From: Trochalopteron elliotii
Lineage: Eukaryota > Chordata > Aves > Passeriformes > Leiothrichidae
Direction of reading: 5' to 3'
Length of the DNA stretch: 64,000 bases
Assembly (NCBI GenBank): GCA_024734555.1
Contig: JANPWX010000010.1
Coordinates: 1,540,427 to 1,604,426, forward strand
Shown one piece after another: positions 27,601 through 41,595 of the stretch. A program made the position numbers and the translations under genes. The notes beneath the pieces are model-generated. The model saw only the letters and a program-made list of their open reading frames with translations. It did not search any database and was not told where the DNA came from. Numbering within the stretch: the first letter of the stretch is position 1; every line of letters starts with the position of its first letter.

Positions 27601-28630
27601 CTCCCAGTACCACTTGAAGTGAAACCTCAGGTTCTCATGCTTTGTGGAACCTCTGTGTGTGTCTGCAAGATTCCTTTCCTGTTAAATGGGTACCTGTTTT
27701 GTCAGGTTCACAGCCCAAATCCTGTCAGCCTTTGCAAAGCACAGGTCACAGCCCCATGCAGTAAGAGCAAAGGAGACTGAACAAAGTGTAGAAATATTTG
27801 CATATATTCATCATGTCAGTTTACCCAGCCCTGTACTCAGTTGCATTTAAAGCCCCCATGTTTTGCCTCTCCATAACAGAACAGTTCATGGTAATCAGTA
27901 GTATTTTTGGCTGTACTATAAATTCTATTGTGAAAGGATGCCCACTTTATTTTTGCAGTAGAAAATGGCCTTGTCATCAGCTTTGGTCTGTAGGTAATAG
28001 GTTCTTGAAGGCTCAGAGTGTTTCTTTCAGCAAAATGCTAATCTGGTAAATTGGTACATTTAACAGTCATCTGGAAATGCACCCTTTTGTGTAATATGTA
28101 GTTGATTGTAACAATTATGGATGCTATTTAATGGTGCTATCCTTAAACTTTCCAGTGTGATACTACCTAGAGAATTTGTTACTGATGAAATCATTATAGC
28201 GTTATAGAAATGAAATAGGTTGCTGCTGAAATTACTCTCAAAATCTAATTGTAACTTCACTGGAATTTTTCCCATGATGGATGTTAAGTATATGTGTATT
28301 TCTTATTTTTATAGAAGCAGCAATTTTATTTGTATGCTTAATTTTATTCCACTATCTACTATGTATATATTACGTTTCGCTTCTCATTTCCAGTTGTGGT
28401 CAAATACAACTTTAGTCCAATTTGGCTTTTATCTGATATTCTTTTATTTTTATTTCTCTTGTCATATGAATGAATAAGGCAACATATTTCCTTTCTTGAG
28501 ACTCCCCTAGGATTTCTCAAGTTAACACAATGAAATGATGCAAATCCTCTCAGGTTCCTTGTGAGGGCTTCCTTGGAAAGAAAAACATGTTTTATAATTT
28601 CTGGCCTTCAAATCAATTCAGATTCCCCCC

Positions 28631-28655
28631 TTTGTTTGTTTGTTTGTTTGTTTTT
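28631..28655 (+). repeat. (TTTG)n microsatellite
   Basis: Five perfect TTTG units are followed by a T run. Confidence 0.95.
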
Positions 28656-31600
28656 AATCAAATCTCTTGTTGTACCCAAAGTTTGCTTTTTAGGCTTGTC
28701 TTTGTTTCAGACAGTGTCTGATTTAAAAACAAAACAAACTAAGAAGAGAAATCTTCTTCTTACTTGTTTGTAGTCCACGAGGAGCAGATGACATCCTTGA
28801 TCACAGAGGTAGATGTCAGTAACTGCCCAAGTTCCCAGGCACAGTAACCCTGCTTCCACGATACTCTCTTAGGTTATCTCTGTATTGTTCTGGCTCTTAC
28901 TTAAAATGTGATATTTCATTGCCTTCAGAGCAACAGCCTTACATTCATCATGAGTTGTGCTATTCTTTCTTTTTGCTCTTGATCTTACAATATAGATGGA
29001 TCTTATATGAGATAAAAAAAAATGCCCATGTCTTTCATCAGATTCTGTCCTTGTGGTCACAAAGCCAGGGCACAGAGTGGGTAGGTGGCCACCAGCCACC
29101 ACTTTTGTCACCAGCCATAGAATCCACTTGACTGCTCAGAGAAAAGTGGTGCACAAATAGCTTTTATGTTCCATGCTCATGTTTCTTGCATTTCCACCTC
29201 TTCCTAAAGCAGCAGATTGACTGAAATATACCTAATTTGGTGATTATTGTTGCAAATTTTCCATCGGAAAACAGGAAATTCATGAATCCATGAATCTAAA
29301 ACTGTACAATATATGTTCCATCTGAACAAAATGTAATAATGTGTATTTGAACTCTGTGCTCTCCTTGTTCTTAGAAATAGGCTGCCCTCTCTCCTGAACA
29401 AAGAAACCTTTGCAGAGTAAGGAGGGAAATACTGTTGGCATGGTTTGGATAGCCCCATTATTTCTGTTATTTTGTTTAACAGTACCTTCCAGTGATTCTC
29501 AGATACCCAAAGCTATTTGTTAGAAGCAAATATTTCCTAAAGCCATCGTGCCTATGTCCTACCATTGAGAAAATTGCCATGGGAGTGTTACCTTTCACCC
29601 AGGTGGTCCCCACTGATGGGCAGCAGTGACCTTGCTCTGGTGTCTCATCGGAACGCGGGCGGCTCGAGCTGTGCTGAGACACCCCCCAAACCTCTGCTGC
29701 AGTGTCAGCATTGGACACAAGCCCATGTCTCAGTCAGTGAATCCCTGACCTTCCAGTGGAGAGGCAATAGTGCTGCCAGCTGTGTTATGCTGACAGGCAA
29801 AGGACTTGTTTTTGAGATCCAGAAGTGAAGAAATTGAGCTAAACACAGCACAGACTCCTAGCTGTTGAAAAAATGCAGCAATAAACCCCAGACAATCTTA
29901 CCTTCAGTTTCCAAATTATTTTGTTTTCCAGGTTGCTGGGAGTAATTTGCTTCATTAATGCAGTTCTGCAGCATGAGCTATTTAAATTTTATCCCAAAAT
30001 GAGTTCTTTTAGCTGAATAAAAACCTTTTGAAAAACCTGATTTATGTCACAGTCACAGCTTTAAATAGAGCAATTCTGGTTCAGTGGAAAAGCGTTGGGG
30101 TCAAGGTCCTTGGTCCATGTTTTCTGAGTGCTGTGCATGGATTTGCATGCACACAGCTTACATTAGCACTAACACAATTTGTGCATGTGGCCCCTCTGCA
30201 GCAGTTTAGTAATGTAGCCCTCAATAGAGAAGATATTTACAGCACTGAAGCTCATGTTGGGAAATATGAACAGCTGTGCTCCAAACAGAAAACACACATC
30301 TGAAGTAAGATAAGCATACTGAAAATTATGTCCTGGCAGTTAACGTTTTTATTTATACACCCTGCTATGCAAAACTGAAAGGAAATATCATTCTTTCAGG
30401 ATTCCTGTGTTTTGCAGAGCTAATAGGAGGAAATGCCTGTCATCAGAAAAGATTTTTTGCTGATTATAATTTTTTTTGCTGCATTTCCTGTAAGTGTTGG
30501 TACAAAAGAAATATAATTAATAAGTAAAAGCTATGTCACTTGTTAATTATGTTTTACTAGCATTAAGATGGCCTCTATACTTTTGAAACTCAGTGGAAAT
30601 CATTCCTCTAGTACATGTATTTGCATAGTTTTTTAGATTTAAATATTTTGAATTTTCAATTCTAATGTCTCAGCACCTGCTGTGCACAGAAAGGGAGCAC
30701 CTGAGAAAGGCATTATCCATCATGCTCTTATGGGAACGTTGTATTTACTTGCATAATGTCTAGAGCTGAGGGGTAGCTAAATCCACAGCAAGTTAAGAGG
30801 ACTTGGCAAAAGAAAGTTTTAGTTAATTTTATATTTGAGTGATGGAGCACATGCCAATACCTCAGATTTCCCCTGCTGGTCTTCCCTGGAATTGATGTGG
30901 CTGCCTGTTCCCCAGTCCCTGCAGGGTCACACCTGGAGGGTTGGAGGCCTCGTTCCACGATCCCCATGTTCAGGGGATAACAGGGCTCTAGCAGGGGGCA
31001 CGATCGTTCTCTGAATGGACCATGCTGAATACTTTGCCTTCACAAACACCGTTACCCTTCGAGAGGTTTGGGGTAGAGAGACTTTTTTTCAATAACACTC
31101 TTGAAACTATAATATAGCAAAACACTTCTGTTTTGCAGATTGGCAAAGTGAGACCTTGTGGTTGTAATTTACCTGAGACATAAAGCAGCTCAGAAGCAGG
31201 CCAGACCACAGCTCAGGTCCAAAACTCCAGACTTTTATTTTGCCTTGCTTCTGGGGTGGTGGGCTTGTATGTCCAGGGAAGAATTTGTATTGCCAAATGG
31301 AAAACTGGTGGGTAAAAGACACAAAAAGCAATTTAGAACACAGTCTTGATAAATACCACTTAATTAGTCTACATAATGAATTTTGGAACATGACTATATC
31401 TGTTAGAAAAAGAAATTTGGATGCTTCTTTAATATGAATATTTTATTTCTTAATGACATATTAGTTGGTTGGGGAAATATTTTCACTAGAGCTAGTTGGA
31501 AAAATATTTTCCCAGTAACAATTATGACGACATAATTACAAAGGAAAAATAGTGTGGCTACTGAAGTAGAGAGTGGTGTTCTGCTGCTGCCATTACTGCT

Positions 31601-32339
31601 GTGTTAATTCAACTGACTGAAATCTGTGTGGGGGATAGGCAGGTTCTGGCCCTGCTGGACAGCACACTTGTCACTCACATGCTGTGGACACATTTCCTGG
31701 CCTTTTTTTATATCCTTTTTTACCTGTGAGGCTGACATAATACTAGCAGGGTTGCAAAGTCAAGGTTCAGGAACTGGGGAATGCCATAAATAAAATCACT
31801 TGTCCACTTTTGATTCAGAATTCTTCGATCTATTCATGGCTCTGCAGAGTGGGATAACTTCAGCCTCATTCATTGTCCAGATTTTACCTTTTTTGGTGCT
31901 GGGTTGAAATGTATAGAGAAGTTGCTAGGACTGCTGCCTCTTTTGCTGAAGAAATGGTGTGAGGGAGTCAGGACACTACAGGGATGGAAAGCAAGGCTGT
32001 CACAGTCAAGTGTTAATGCTGGCTGTAATATTCTATTCTTGCCTCTGTTACAGAATTTCCATGTGATTCCAATCTAATCAAGCCATGTTTTTACTAATTG
32101 TGTGTGTTTACTTTCTGAATGCTTAGTTTGAGACCCTTGGGTCTGATTTATGAAACACAGAGATAGCTCAAGTCAATGAAAACTATTTGAACATATAAAT
32201 TACCTAAGAATTCTAATTGCTCCAGGTTCTGTATGCCAGTGGGTGTATTCTTCTTAATTTAAGTTATAACGTTCACTTAAATTTCTCAGGCCCCTTTAGT
32301 TGAAGAAAGCTAATACAAACTTTTCCTGTCTCTCTTTAG

Positions 32340-32680
32340 AATGGTATTTGAGGAGGGAGGAGCTACTGTGAGTCCTGAATGACAGCCAAGGCAGAAATTA
32401 ATAAGTCTCAGAGCAGGGTGTGAATAATGCTCAATAAATGAGGCATGGGGACACATTGACTAATAACAAGAAAACAAAGGCATTGAGTAGCTGCTCATTA
32501 TGTCAGTCAGTGCAGGCAGGGGTCCAGTGGAAAAAATAGTAGGTGGTTGGGTAATTAAAGATAGTATCATAATGCATGCACACAAGGTTGCCCAATTAGG
32601 GCTGCACAGCAACTCTAATTCTGACACTTCCCTAAATTTTCAGTGCTTGATTTTACACATTTAATGTTCCCTAGCATATT
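32340..32680. promoter_or_regulatory. Candidate conserved non-coding element
   Basis: This repeat-free stretch is dense in transcription-factor-like words. It holds a MEIS/PBX-like TGACAG near 32380, and several ATTA/TAAT homeodomain cores (near 32397, 32424, 32461, 32497, 32553 and 32595). It also contains CAATTAGGGCTGCACAGC near 32592. No reading frame explains it. The enhancer-like label rests on motif density alone. Confidence 0.2.
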
Positions 32681-35600
32681 TTTGGTGTATTTACATATAT
32701 ACGCTCCCCCATTGCTTCCTTCATTTGCCAAACTGTTAATTAGGTAGAACTACTGAGAAGTGCAGTTGGATAAACAGGGCTTTGCAATGAACCTTGGATA
32801 TCATGCTGCAGAGCAGGAAACCTCGGGCTGCCAGAGCTTTGAAGGGTTTACATCAGTGGTAATGAATTTGTTTTCTTTGCTTAAATATTTTTAGGAAGTT
32901 ATGTTTTCAGTGCAGTCTGTTTCCTTACTCACCATGTTACATTATTTCTAGGCCTTCATGGCTGATGATGGTCTGGATGAAGCAACTTTTAATGAGAGTT
33001 GTGTTTGTAAGACTCTTTTCCTGTGGGTGTGAGTAGTCTTTAGCTATGGCCCTCATTTAAAACAATAATTGTATTTCACCCACTTCTTTTGGAAAATTGT
33101 GATCTGCAGCTGTATATTTTGGTTTTCAAGTGCAGCTTTCTACTTGGCATTACCTGCCTGTGTGATGTGGAACTTTTCAGAATATGACAGAAGGGCAATA
33201 AACACAGAAGTGGAAAATTTGAGAGACTGGGAAGGGAGAACGAGGGACAGGAAAGTAAATAAGCTTTGTTGAAACTTTTTCTCTTGTGCATGCAAATAAA
33301 TTATTTCAATGCTTCAGTGATGCTGTTCTCCTGAGTGTTCCACCACAATTGCACTGTAAGTGCTCTAGCTGATGTAGGACTCCAGTATTCTGAAATATGA
33401 CCCCACTTGGGTATGAATATGGCCAAGGGTTGAGTAAGGGCCATGTTCCCTGTGCTTCCTGGCTGAGGGGAGATGCCTGGATGTCTCAGTTGCTGTTGTC
33501 AGATGCCAGGTCCCCTTCACCCACCTGACAGAGCACAGGGGCAAAAGGAGTGATACGAGGTGAGTACAAGCCACCTTTGCCAGCCTCCATTCCTGGGGCA
33601 CCTCCTTTGGCTGTCCACCTGCATGGGCTGTCCCTGAGAACTTGCAGAGTTAAAGCAGTCTTGTTTCGTAGTAAAACTCCATTCCTACAGTCCTACTCAT
33701 TCTAGATCTGTCTTCATACCAAAGGGACTGCTGGTGTTGCTGGGTAATACTCAGCATTAGTAATAGCATCAAAATGCAAACCCATGTGATAGATTCAGGA
33801 TTAGAAAGCCTGAAAAGCTGAGCCTTTTTTCACCTTGCCCTGTCTAGATAGATAACTCAATTAGTTTCTTTCCCTTTTCTAAGATTTTACCTGAAATAAA
33901 AAGGTGTCATTATGGTGATAAGAAATCATAAATGAAGGTGTGTACATTATGTGTCAAGCCATGCAGACGTCATCTTTAAAGCACTGTTTGTATTTTTTTG
34001 CAGAACCAGTTCTTGGACTCAGGGTCAAATGTGCTATAATTAAACATTGATTCATAGGAATGAAGGGGTTTTTTTTTCTCCTTTAAGGAAATGGATTTTA
34101 GGCGAGTAATGGAACAAAGGAAGCATAGTATAGCTTTGATTTTATGTCAGAAAATAAGCTGCAAGTGACTTTTTACTTCTTACCTAGAACTTAATATTTA
34201 TTTTAGTTTTCCATTCGTATTGTCTTTAGTTGTATCTTTTTCTTTTGATTGCTTAGCATTCTAGCCTTTCACAAAATATCTAAAGTTGCAGTGAAAATAG
34301 ATGGCTTACACTGAAATTAGATTTACTCTTTTATTGCAGTTTTCATATCAGTTTTACCAGACTTTTATAAGAATAGAAAGCTTGGTAAACCTTTTTATTT
34401 TAGAAATTATATGGAAATAATTTGGCAATGAATTACATTATAGCATAGCCTCATATTGTAAAGCCTTTTGGAATATTTTGTTGAGGCTTAGGTTGGTATG
34501 GGCTCTGTCAGTCATGGCATTTATGTAAACTGTAAAAATTTTTCAGGACCGTTGTTAATTTGAGCTCCATGGCTGAATGTTGTGATCCATATTATCTAGT
34601 TAAGGATTTGTAGAGTCACATTTTCCTGTCACTCCCTGTTCATGTGAATTAAAATCAGAAGCACAGAGAACACAGATATTCAGATGATAACAGACAAGGA
34701 TGAGGGGTCAAGCCCAGTACTTATCCAGAACTTACAATATTAATCTGCTGCTACACTTAGGATTCTTCAAGAAGCTGGTCTTGTAGTGTCCAAATGCTTC
34801 CTCCTTACATTGTTTAAAACTCACTGTCTCGGATGGACTAGTAGCATTTAAGTGCATAGAGAGACAGAAATGACCTCTGTGAAATCTTTATTTCTCTCTG
34901 ATACTTGTTTAGCAAAGCACCTCAGCTCATTCTTAGCCCCAGATATATTTAACAGGGGCCTCAACCCAAATCAGATAAAAACATTGATTTTTCATGTGTT
35001 TTGGAATGGATCCCAAAGCATTTAAGGACGTGCAAAATTCTGTATTGGCTGAAATTACCCCAAATATGTAATAGATAAAAATTTTAAAGAGAGATAGTCA
35101 GTGAATATACACTGAAGGCAGTGAAGGTAGGAGACACATGAGTATTCCCTGAATTCTCTTTCCTTTTTTTCTTTTTTTTTTTTTTTAAGCATTTGCTTCT
35201 ATCACAGAAACCCATGATTTGGGTTGATTTCCTGCTGTATTTTTCATCCACAGTAAACTTCCTTCTTGCAAATAGCAGCTTAGGATGCTCACTAAAGTAT
35301 TTGTAATGTGGTTCTGCTCTCTGATGGTTTCAGAAAGTGACACCAATTGAAAATATACTGTACAGTTGGCTTTAGTGTATAATTTGTTGTAACCTTCAAA
35401 TCCTTTGTTTGTTCTGGGTATTGTACTGTTCATTTCCTCCTTTTATGATTCAGTCTATGTGATTTTTACTACCATTCCATCTCAGAAGCTTGCACTTCAC
35501 CATACCTTTCTTTCTGAATCCCTTTGGAAAACATGGCTTTAATCTTTCAAAATGAACCTGAATATGTGTGGTATTTACAAATATTGATTCCTTGGTTAGT

Positions 35601-36619
35601 TTCCCAGAGCATGGGCGGATACATGTACATAATTTAAAATTAATAAAAAAAGCAACAAACCAAACCAGAGCAACCAAACAAAATAACAGAAATCAATTGG
35701 AACAAACTGCTGTCCCTCATTCTTCCTTGCTTTAGTGCAATTTGGTGTAATTATCTACACTGTGGATACAGAGATGTTTGAGTTTTTGCAGTATAATACT
35801 TTACCACTCTTGCGTAGTGATTGCACAGAGCTTGCTGATATTTTGTCTCAAAGCTATGATTTCAGTAGCCAATTGAGATCAGCTCCTGTGGACCTGAATC
35901 TTTCTCTTCAACTATCTGTGCAGATACAACTTATTACTAGTTTTATGCTAACAATAGGAAGTGATAAAATACATTTTAGCAGAGACGAAAATATATAGAG
36001 AAGGCTTTTTAAAAAAAATCTACATGCTATTTGCATATCTAAGGTATATGTTGTCTATCATTGACAGAAAATACATGTTATGCTGGAAATTACTCCATTA
36101 GGTATAAGAAAGGCCCAACAGCTAGCATGCAAGATTGCAAGTTCATTTCTTTCTCCTTAGCAGAAACTTTTTACTATCCATTTCTATTTTTATGTTTTAC
36201 TTATGTCAGATGCCCTGATTTATTTTCTTTGTAATGCCAAAAAGTGATATAAAAAAATCTCAAGTGGTTCTAGTAGGTACACACATGGCACTACACATTC
36301 TCTACAGTAAAACCTTGGAATGTTCTGTTTATAGACATCCTTGTTTCCTTGTCTATGGAAAGATTTATAACCAGCTCTGTTTTCTGTCTTTTTCAATGCC
36401 ATGTTTTCCTACTTTAGAAATCAATCTGTTAGATGAAGCAGTATCAAATCAGTTTTTGATATCCAGAAAAAAATATGTCTGGCCTTACACCTTTTTCTTT
36501 GCTAAACAGCAATAGGCTTTTTTTACACAGGTCTTCCTCTTTTTTAAAAAAAACACAAAAACTCTCATGAGTGATCTTTCCCGTGAGCACAGCTCAGTTG
36601 GGGTTGATTGTTTATTTGC

Positions 36620-37005
36620 CTCTGGGTTTGGAGGCTCTGGAGATCATCTAGCCCAACCTTCACCCCCAAAGCAGAGTCAGCTAGAACACATTGCTCAAGG
36701 CTCTCTCCAGTTGTGCTTGAATGCCTCCATGGATGGTGACTTCCCAGCACCTTTGGGCAACCTGTTCCAGTGCCCAGCCACCCTCACAATAGGAAAGGTT
36801 TTTTTGTGTTTGATTGGAATTTCCTGTATTTTTGTTGATGCACATTTTATCTTGGTATGTCACTGGATATCAACAAGAAGAGTTTGCTTTCACCTTAACT
36901 CTCACCCACTCCAGTGAGGTATTTATGCCAAATCTTTGAACAGGACAAAGTCTTTCTCTTGGCATTTGAAGCTGTCAGTTCAGACTTTCTCCCCTGAGCC
37001 AGGAT
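36620..37005 (-). mobile_element. CR1 LINE fragment, 3' region
   Basis: The + strand shows the well-known antisense words of the CR1 3' end in the correct order: GGAGATCATCTAGCCCAACC (36639-36658), CACATTGCTCAAGGCTCTCTCCAG, GATGGTGACTTCCCAGCACC, GGGCAACCTGTTCCAGTGCC (about 36757-36776), CACCCTCACAATAGGAAAGG, then CACTGGATATCAACAAGAAGAGT, GAGGTATTTATGCC and CCCCTGAGCC. The element therefore points to the minus strand, opposite to the host gene. The octamer tail at the 36620 end is missing or eroded, and the 5' part is truncated, as is usual for CR1. Open frames crossing it are accidental. Confidence 0.9.
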
Positions 37006-38252
37006 CCCCAAAGTAAATATTGCAATATATTGCTAACTGCCTTTGAAACTTTGGCCCCTTATGTTCCCTGCTGTCCCTGCCTACCTTCTGCCTTATTAAC
37101 TTCTATTCCCATTCCTTCCTCCCTGTATCTGTCTGTGGATTCTCCCCATAGGAGAGAGCAAATGTTACACAGCACAAATGAAATTGCATAAAAATGAATG
37201 TTGCCTCAAACTGCAATATTTTGGGATCAAGTGAACATAAGCAATAGCTCACTCCAGGGATAATGCTACTGATTGTGAGAGGCCTATTCAGAAGGAAGTG
37301 CTATTAAAGGTGACACTAGTAGGCTTAGAGTCCAAGGGAGTGTGAATTACATGTCATTTGTTATCCATTTGCTCCAAGACTAGAAAAATTTATGTTTCCT
37401 TGAGAAATAACTTGGCATCAGAAGTAACCCTGATGGCCACTCCACCAGTTCAGAAATGGATATGGTTGCCAAAGTTCAGACTCCTAAATTTGAAAATGCA
37501 CCCACAGACAGATCTTTTCTGCTCTGTGCTGTTTATTGCTTCTTCACAGGGTTGTTTCATCACCCTGCTAATTACCCCTAATCTGTACTTTTACATAGCC
37601 CTTTAACAATATCACCTGTTTATTATAAAGATGTTTTTTAAAAAAATCCATCTTGGTTTTAAGGATGTCTGTATTCATAATTATTTCTCATGTATCATGC
37701 TTTTGGGGAACGGAATTGATATTTCTGTGCTCAGCAAAAAGGACAAAAGTAAAAAGTACAGTTATATACCAGAAGCAGTATCTCCCTTCAGCACCGCAGT
37801 TTTTCAGCAGAAACTTGTGCAGTCTCTTACCTTCCTTTGTTCAGATCTCTCTGTAGTGGTTCACAATTCACAGTGAAGGTTTCTTATTTCTGCCACTGGC
37901 ATAAATGACTTACCCAGAACTTAACTTATATTAGTGTTAAAGGAGAATGAATTCCTCTGTTCCTTTTCCCTTGTCTGCATTATCAGACTCATACAAACTT
38001 GGCTGTGGAAACTTGGGTGTGGGTTTTGGACATCTTTTCTTTTTTTAATTGTCAGTGTTGTAGATTCTGGTCATATCAATGGTGCTGCTGAAGATATAAG
38101 TAAATAAATAAAATTGTGGTGTAAATGTTGTGTCTCAGAGAAAATCACAGCATGATCGTGCAGAATAGAATGACCTTGTTGTGCTATTACATTTGATGTT
38201 TACAAGCGTAAAGTCAAAGACAGTACACACACAAAAAATGAGAATCTGATTC

Positions 38253-38300
38253 TCACATCCCAATGCCAATAATTGAATAATCACATCCCAAAAATTGAAG
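38253..38300 (+). repeat. Imperfect two-copy direct repeat, period 28
   Basis: TCACATCCCAA is repeated at 38253 and 38281, each followed a few bases later by AATTGAA. The second copy is internally shortened. It is a minor local duplication. Confidence 0.55.
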
Positions 38301-40422
38301 CACATCAGCATTTACAGTCTGTCCTTCTGAAGCCTGCAGTTGTTATTTTGGCTTATAACCTCTTCTTCCCATTGTAGCTGAGCCCTTGCTGTGTAGCTGT
38401 GTGCACGTGGTTCTGTTTCCAGAGCTCTGTGTGAGTGCAGTATTTGTTTCCCATACAGGAGCTGTTGTAAACAGACTGATCTCTGTCAGAGGGAGTCATT
38501 CAGTGCTGTAACTGATTTGCAAATGTTGAGGCCAGCCTGGAGTTCTCTGGACAAGTTTAGTTGCAGTGATGGATGTGGAAATCTGTAGCACGATCTCTAC
38601 CACAAGTGGTGGGTTTTGTTTGATGATACACTGAAATTCATGAATCACAAGACCTCTGTGATGCAGGGGAGCATCAGAGATTCCACACGATACACTCGTG
38701 TTTTATCAAGGCTTATTGTCTGTGGAACCCCATATCTGTTTCTGATTTGATGCTGCTTCATTTAACAGATTGATTTCTGAAGTAGGAAAGCATGGCATAG
38801 AAAAAGTGATACAGTTACTTGGTTAGCATGTCAGCTTGCAACAGCTTGGAGCCAAGCAACACATGAAATGCAGATTTAACCTGCGGGTTTTTCCTGGGCC
38901 AGGATGGTCATTACCTACGAATGGCTTTAAAACATTCATAAGTGCTCTTCTATTGTCTACATTATCAAAGGTATTAGCCACAAAATGGCATTTCTTTACC
39001 ATAGGGACATGTAGGGTGTCTCTGCAGTAAACAAACATATGTTTGCCTTCACAGGAAAATTCCACCTAGGAATTTTAGAGCACAGCAGACTTATGTTCTG
39101 TAGTCAGAAACTTTCTGCAGAAGGTTCCTTTAGGGCTTCATTGCCCTTGAGTAATTTGTGGCATCTGATTCATTTTCCCCTGGCAGCTATATATGAAGAT
39201 GATGCTAACAATATGGCAAAGACTTTGGAAAAGTGTCAGAGAAGAGCTGATCAGAAACATGTGAAAATGCACACCCTCAGACTGACTTTAAAAACAACAT
39301 TTTTTTGCACATATAGAAATTCTTATTCTTTAAATACGCATTCAACACCACAGTTAGTGTAGACATATCACTATTCCAGACTGTGATATGTACATTAGGC
39401 AGCTTTTTTAAAAGTAGCACATACAAAATATTATTTATTTAAGCAACCTTGAAAGCAGGGTCTAATTGCTTATCATTTGACAGAGCTTACAATAGGAAAG
39501 AATTTGACATCCTTACTCACGATGAGTGGTACTTTATTCCACAATTATTCCCATTCTTTGTACTGAAAAAAAGGGATGGAAAAGTCTAGAGCTATCATAA
39601 ACTATGAAGAAATACAGCTTTTACACAAAGACAGCTTCATATCTACTGTTGTCAAGAAACAGGGGTTTGCTAGGAATGCTTCAGGTAACATTTGAATAGA
39701 TTTACAGGAAAGCAGGGTTGATTTCAATCCTTCTGTTGCATTTAAGCAGGGTTTCACCATGGATCATAAAAGGTGATGGGCTAGTGAATATTTGTATTTC
39801 AGGTTCATTTTGCTGTAGCTTGAACTTGAAAATCAGAAGTGCATGACACTCTACTAAAACAGCTGTTAATAGTTAGGAAAATAATTCTTGACTTTCTAAA
39901 ATGTTTGAAGCTGTCACCTTTGCTGGTGCTGCATTATGAATAACCTGATCTGTTCTCATTTTACTGATTTCTCTGTCTGGGGATCAAGGTTTGTCAAATT
40001 GCAGATTGCTTTACATGAGTTCCATTCATACACACACATCTGCCTGGTACCTTTTTGCTCAAGAATACCTGGATAGCTACTTTTCCATGTAGTGCAGAGC
40101 ACAGTGCTGAGCTAGAGACTGCAACACAGAACATTATCTTCTTTCTTCAGTGTCACCCAAGAAGGCTACCTTGTGAACTGCTGTGTGCACTTGAACTTAC
40201 TAACATTCACAGAACTACAAAAAACAGGATAAGAAAGGACTTCTGGAGATAGCAAGTTTGTAACTGTGCCTCTGGCAAGATTGTTTATAGCTATGAGTTC
40301 ATGTAGAAAGCTGCTTAAAGTCTAACCCGAATCTCACTACCACCCAGATAATGTAGAGCAGACGTGAGGAATCCTTTGCAGCATATTTTACATATTTGGA
40401 AACACTTATCACAGATCCTCCA

Positions 40423-40466
40423 TTTTCTCCTCTTTTCCCTTCCCCTTCCCCTTCTCCTTTTTTTCT
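40423..40466 (+). repeat. 44-nt pure pyrimidine tract
   Basis: There is no purine for 44 bases. The core is CCCTTCCCCTTCCCCTTCTCC and is roughly mirror-symmetric. Such tracts can adopt triplex structure, but none is shown here. No acceptor-exon follows that carries a recognisable frame. Confidence 0.85.
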
Positions 40467-41595
40467 ATTGCTGGTTAATTTTTCTATGGCATGGATTATT
40501 CTTTGTGCTTTTTCTGGCCTTTCAAAAGCAGATCCAAATCTCTGCTGAAGTCAAATTCCCAGACTGAATTTACTATCAGTGCTGCTGAATGGAGTGAAAA
40601 GATAATTTCAAAACCCTTTATGTATGTCTCAGGATTATGTTTTCTTTTTTAGTTGCTAAAACCTGTATTGATGATTTTGCTGCCACTGAGCACATATTTG
40701 TGGCTTGTAGCTCTGTAGTTGACTGCTGTTGTCACTGAAGGCTGCCCCACTTTAGGAAGTTAAAGCATCAGTTAAATTAGTTAAATGTTTATATTGCTAA
40801 CATCTGGCCAGCAGAATGGATGTATCTTTGTTGGAATAGAAATCCATAGAAATCAAAGGTTATGCTCAGAATAAGATTATAGTATGATAATCTCATTACT
40901 TGAATTGGGAGGGGGATGTTGAGATTAAAAAGAGAGAGTGAAATGGAATGCAGTATAGACCAAAACTTGTATTTGTTACAGGGAAAACACAAATGGAAGA
41001 AATTAGAGGAGACATGCCTGATTTGAACTTCAAAACAGTGAAAATAGCATTTCATTTCTATTTTTATTTCAAGCCACATCCAAGAAAAGGAATAATGCAG
41101 ATGAAGACAAAAAGAGACTTCTAAGTGCTTTTCTTTTCAAAATTCTTCCTAGCGAGAGATGGATGGCAGGGGATTTTATGCCCCAAACAGCACTTAAAAG
41201 TGCTTTTGCTTTTTTAATCCTGTCCTTCGACTGAGAAACAGAGAGAAAGAAGCAGACAAGGTGCCCTGACACATCACTTGTAAGTGATTTCTCTCCCAAA
41301 AGTATTCAAAAGACTGATAGAAGATTTTTTTTTCTGTTGGATATTTATTTTTTTCCGTGACTTGGCAGAAATTAAGTGGGAAGATGAAGGGAGAGACATT
41401 TCTTGCTTGTGGAGCAGTATTAAATACCTGACTGTAGCTTTAGTTGTGAGGGTGATTGGAAGGATAACATTCTCTATTTGGTATGGCATGTTGCAGAATT
41501 TTATTGTTATGTCTTATGTATTCCTAATTGTGGATCTCTTGTTCCAAAGTATGTAGCTAAGCCTCGACAGGGAGCAAATCCCAAGTCAAATTGTT

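Noticed and set aside
38248..38263. 16-base match (TGATTCTCACATCCCA) to the CR1 tail flank at 62092-62107
   Set aside because: A 16-base match between two places in 64 kb is expected by chance, and no CR1 body is attached at the first site.
38823..39065. Open frames on both strands over the same 240 bases
   Set aside because: Neither product resembles a known family, and overlapping openness on both strands at this length occurs by chance.
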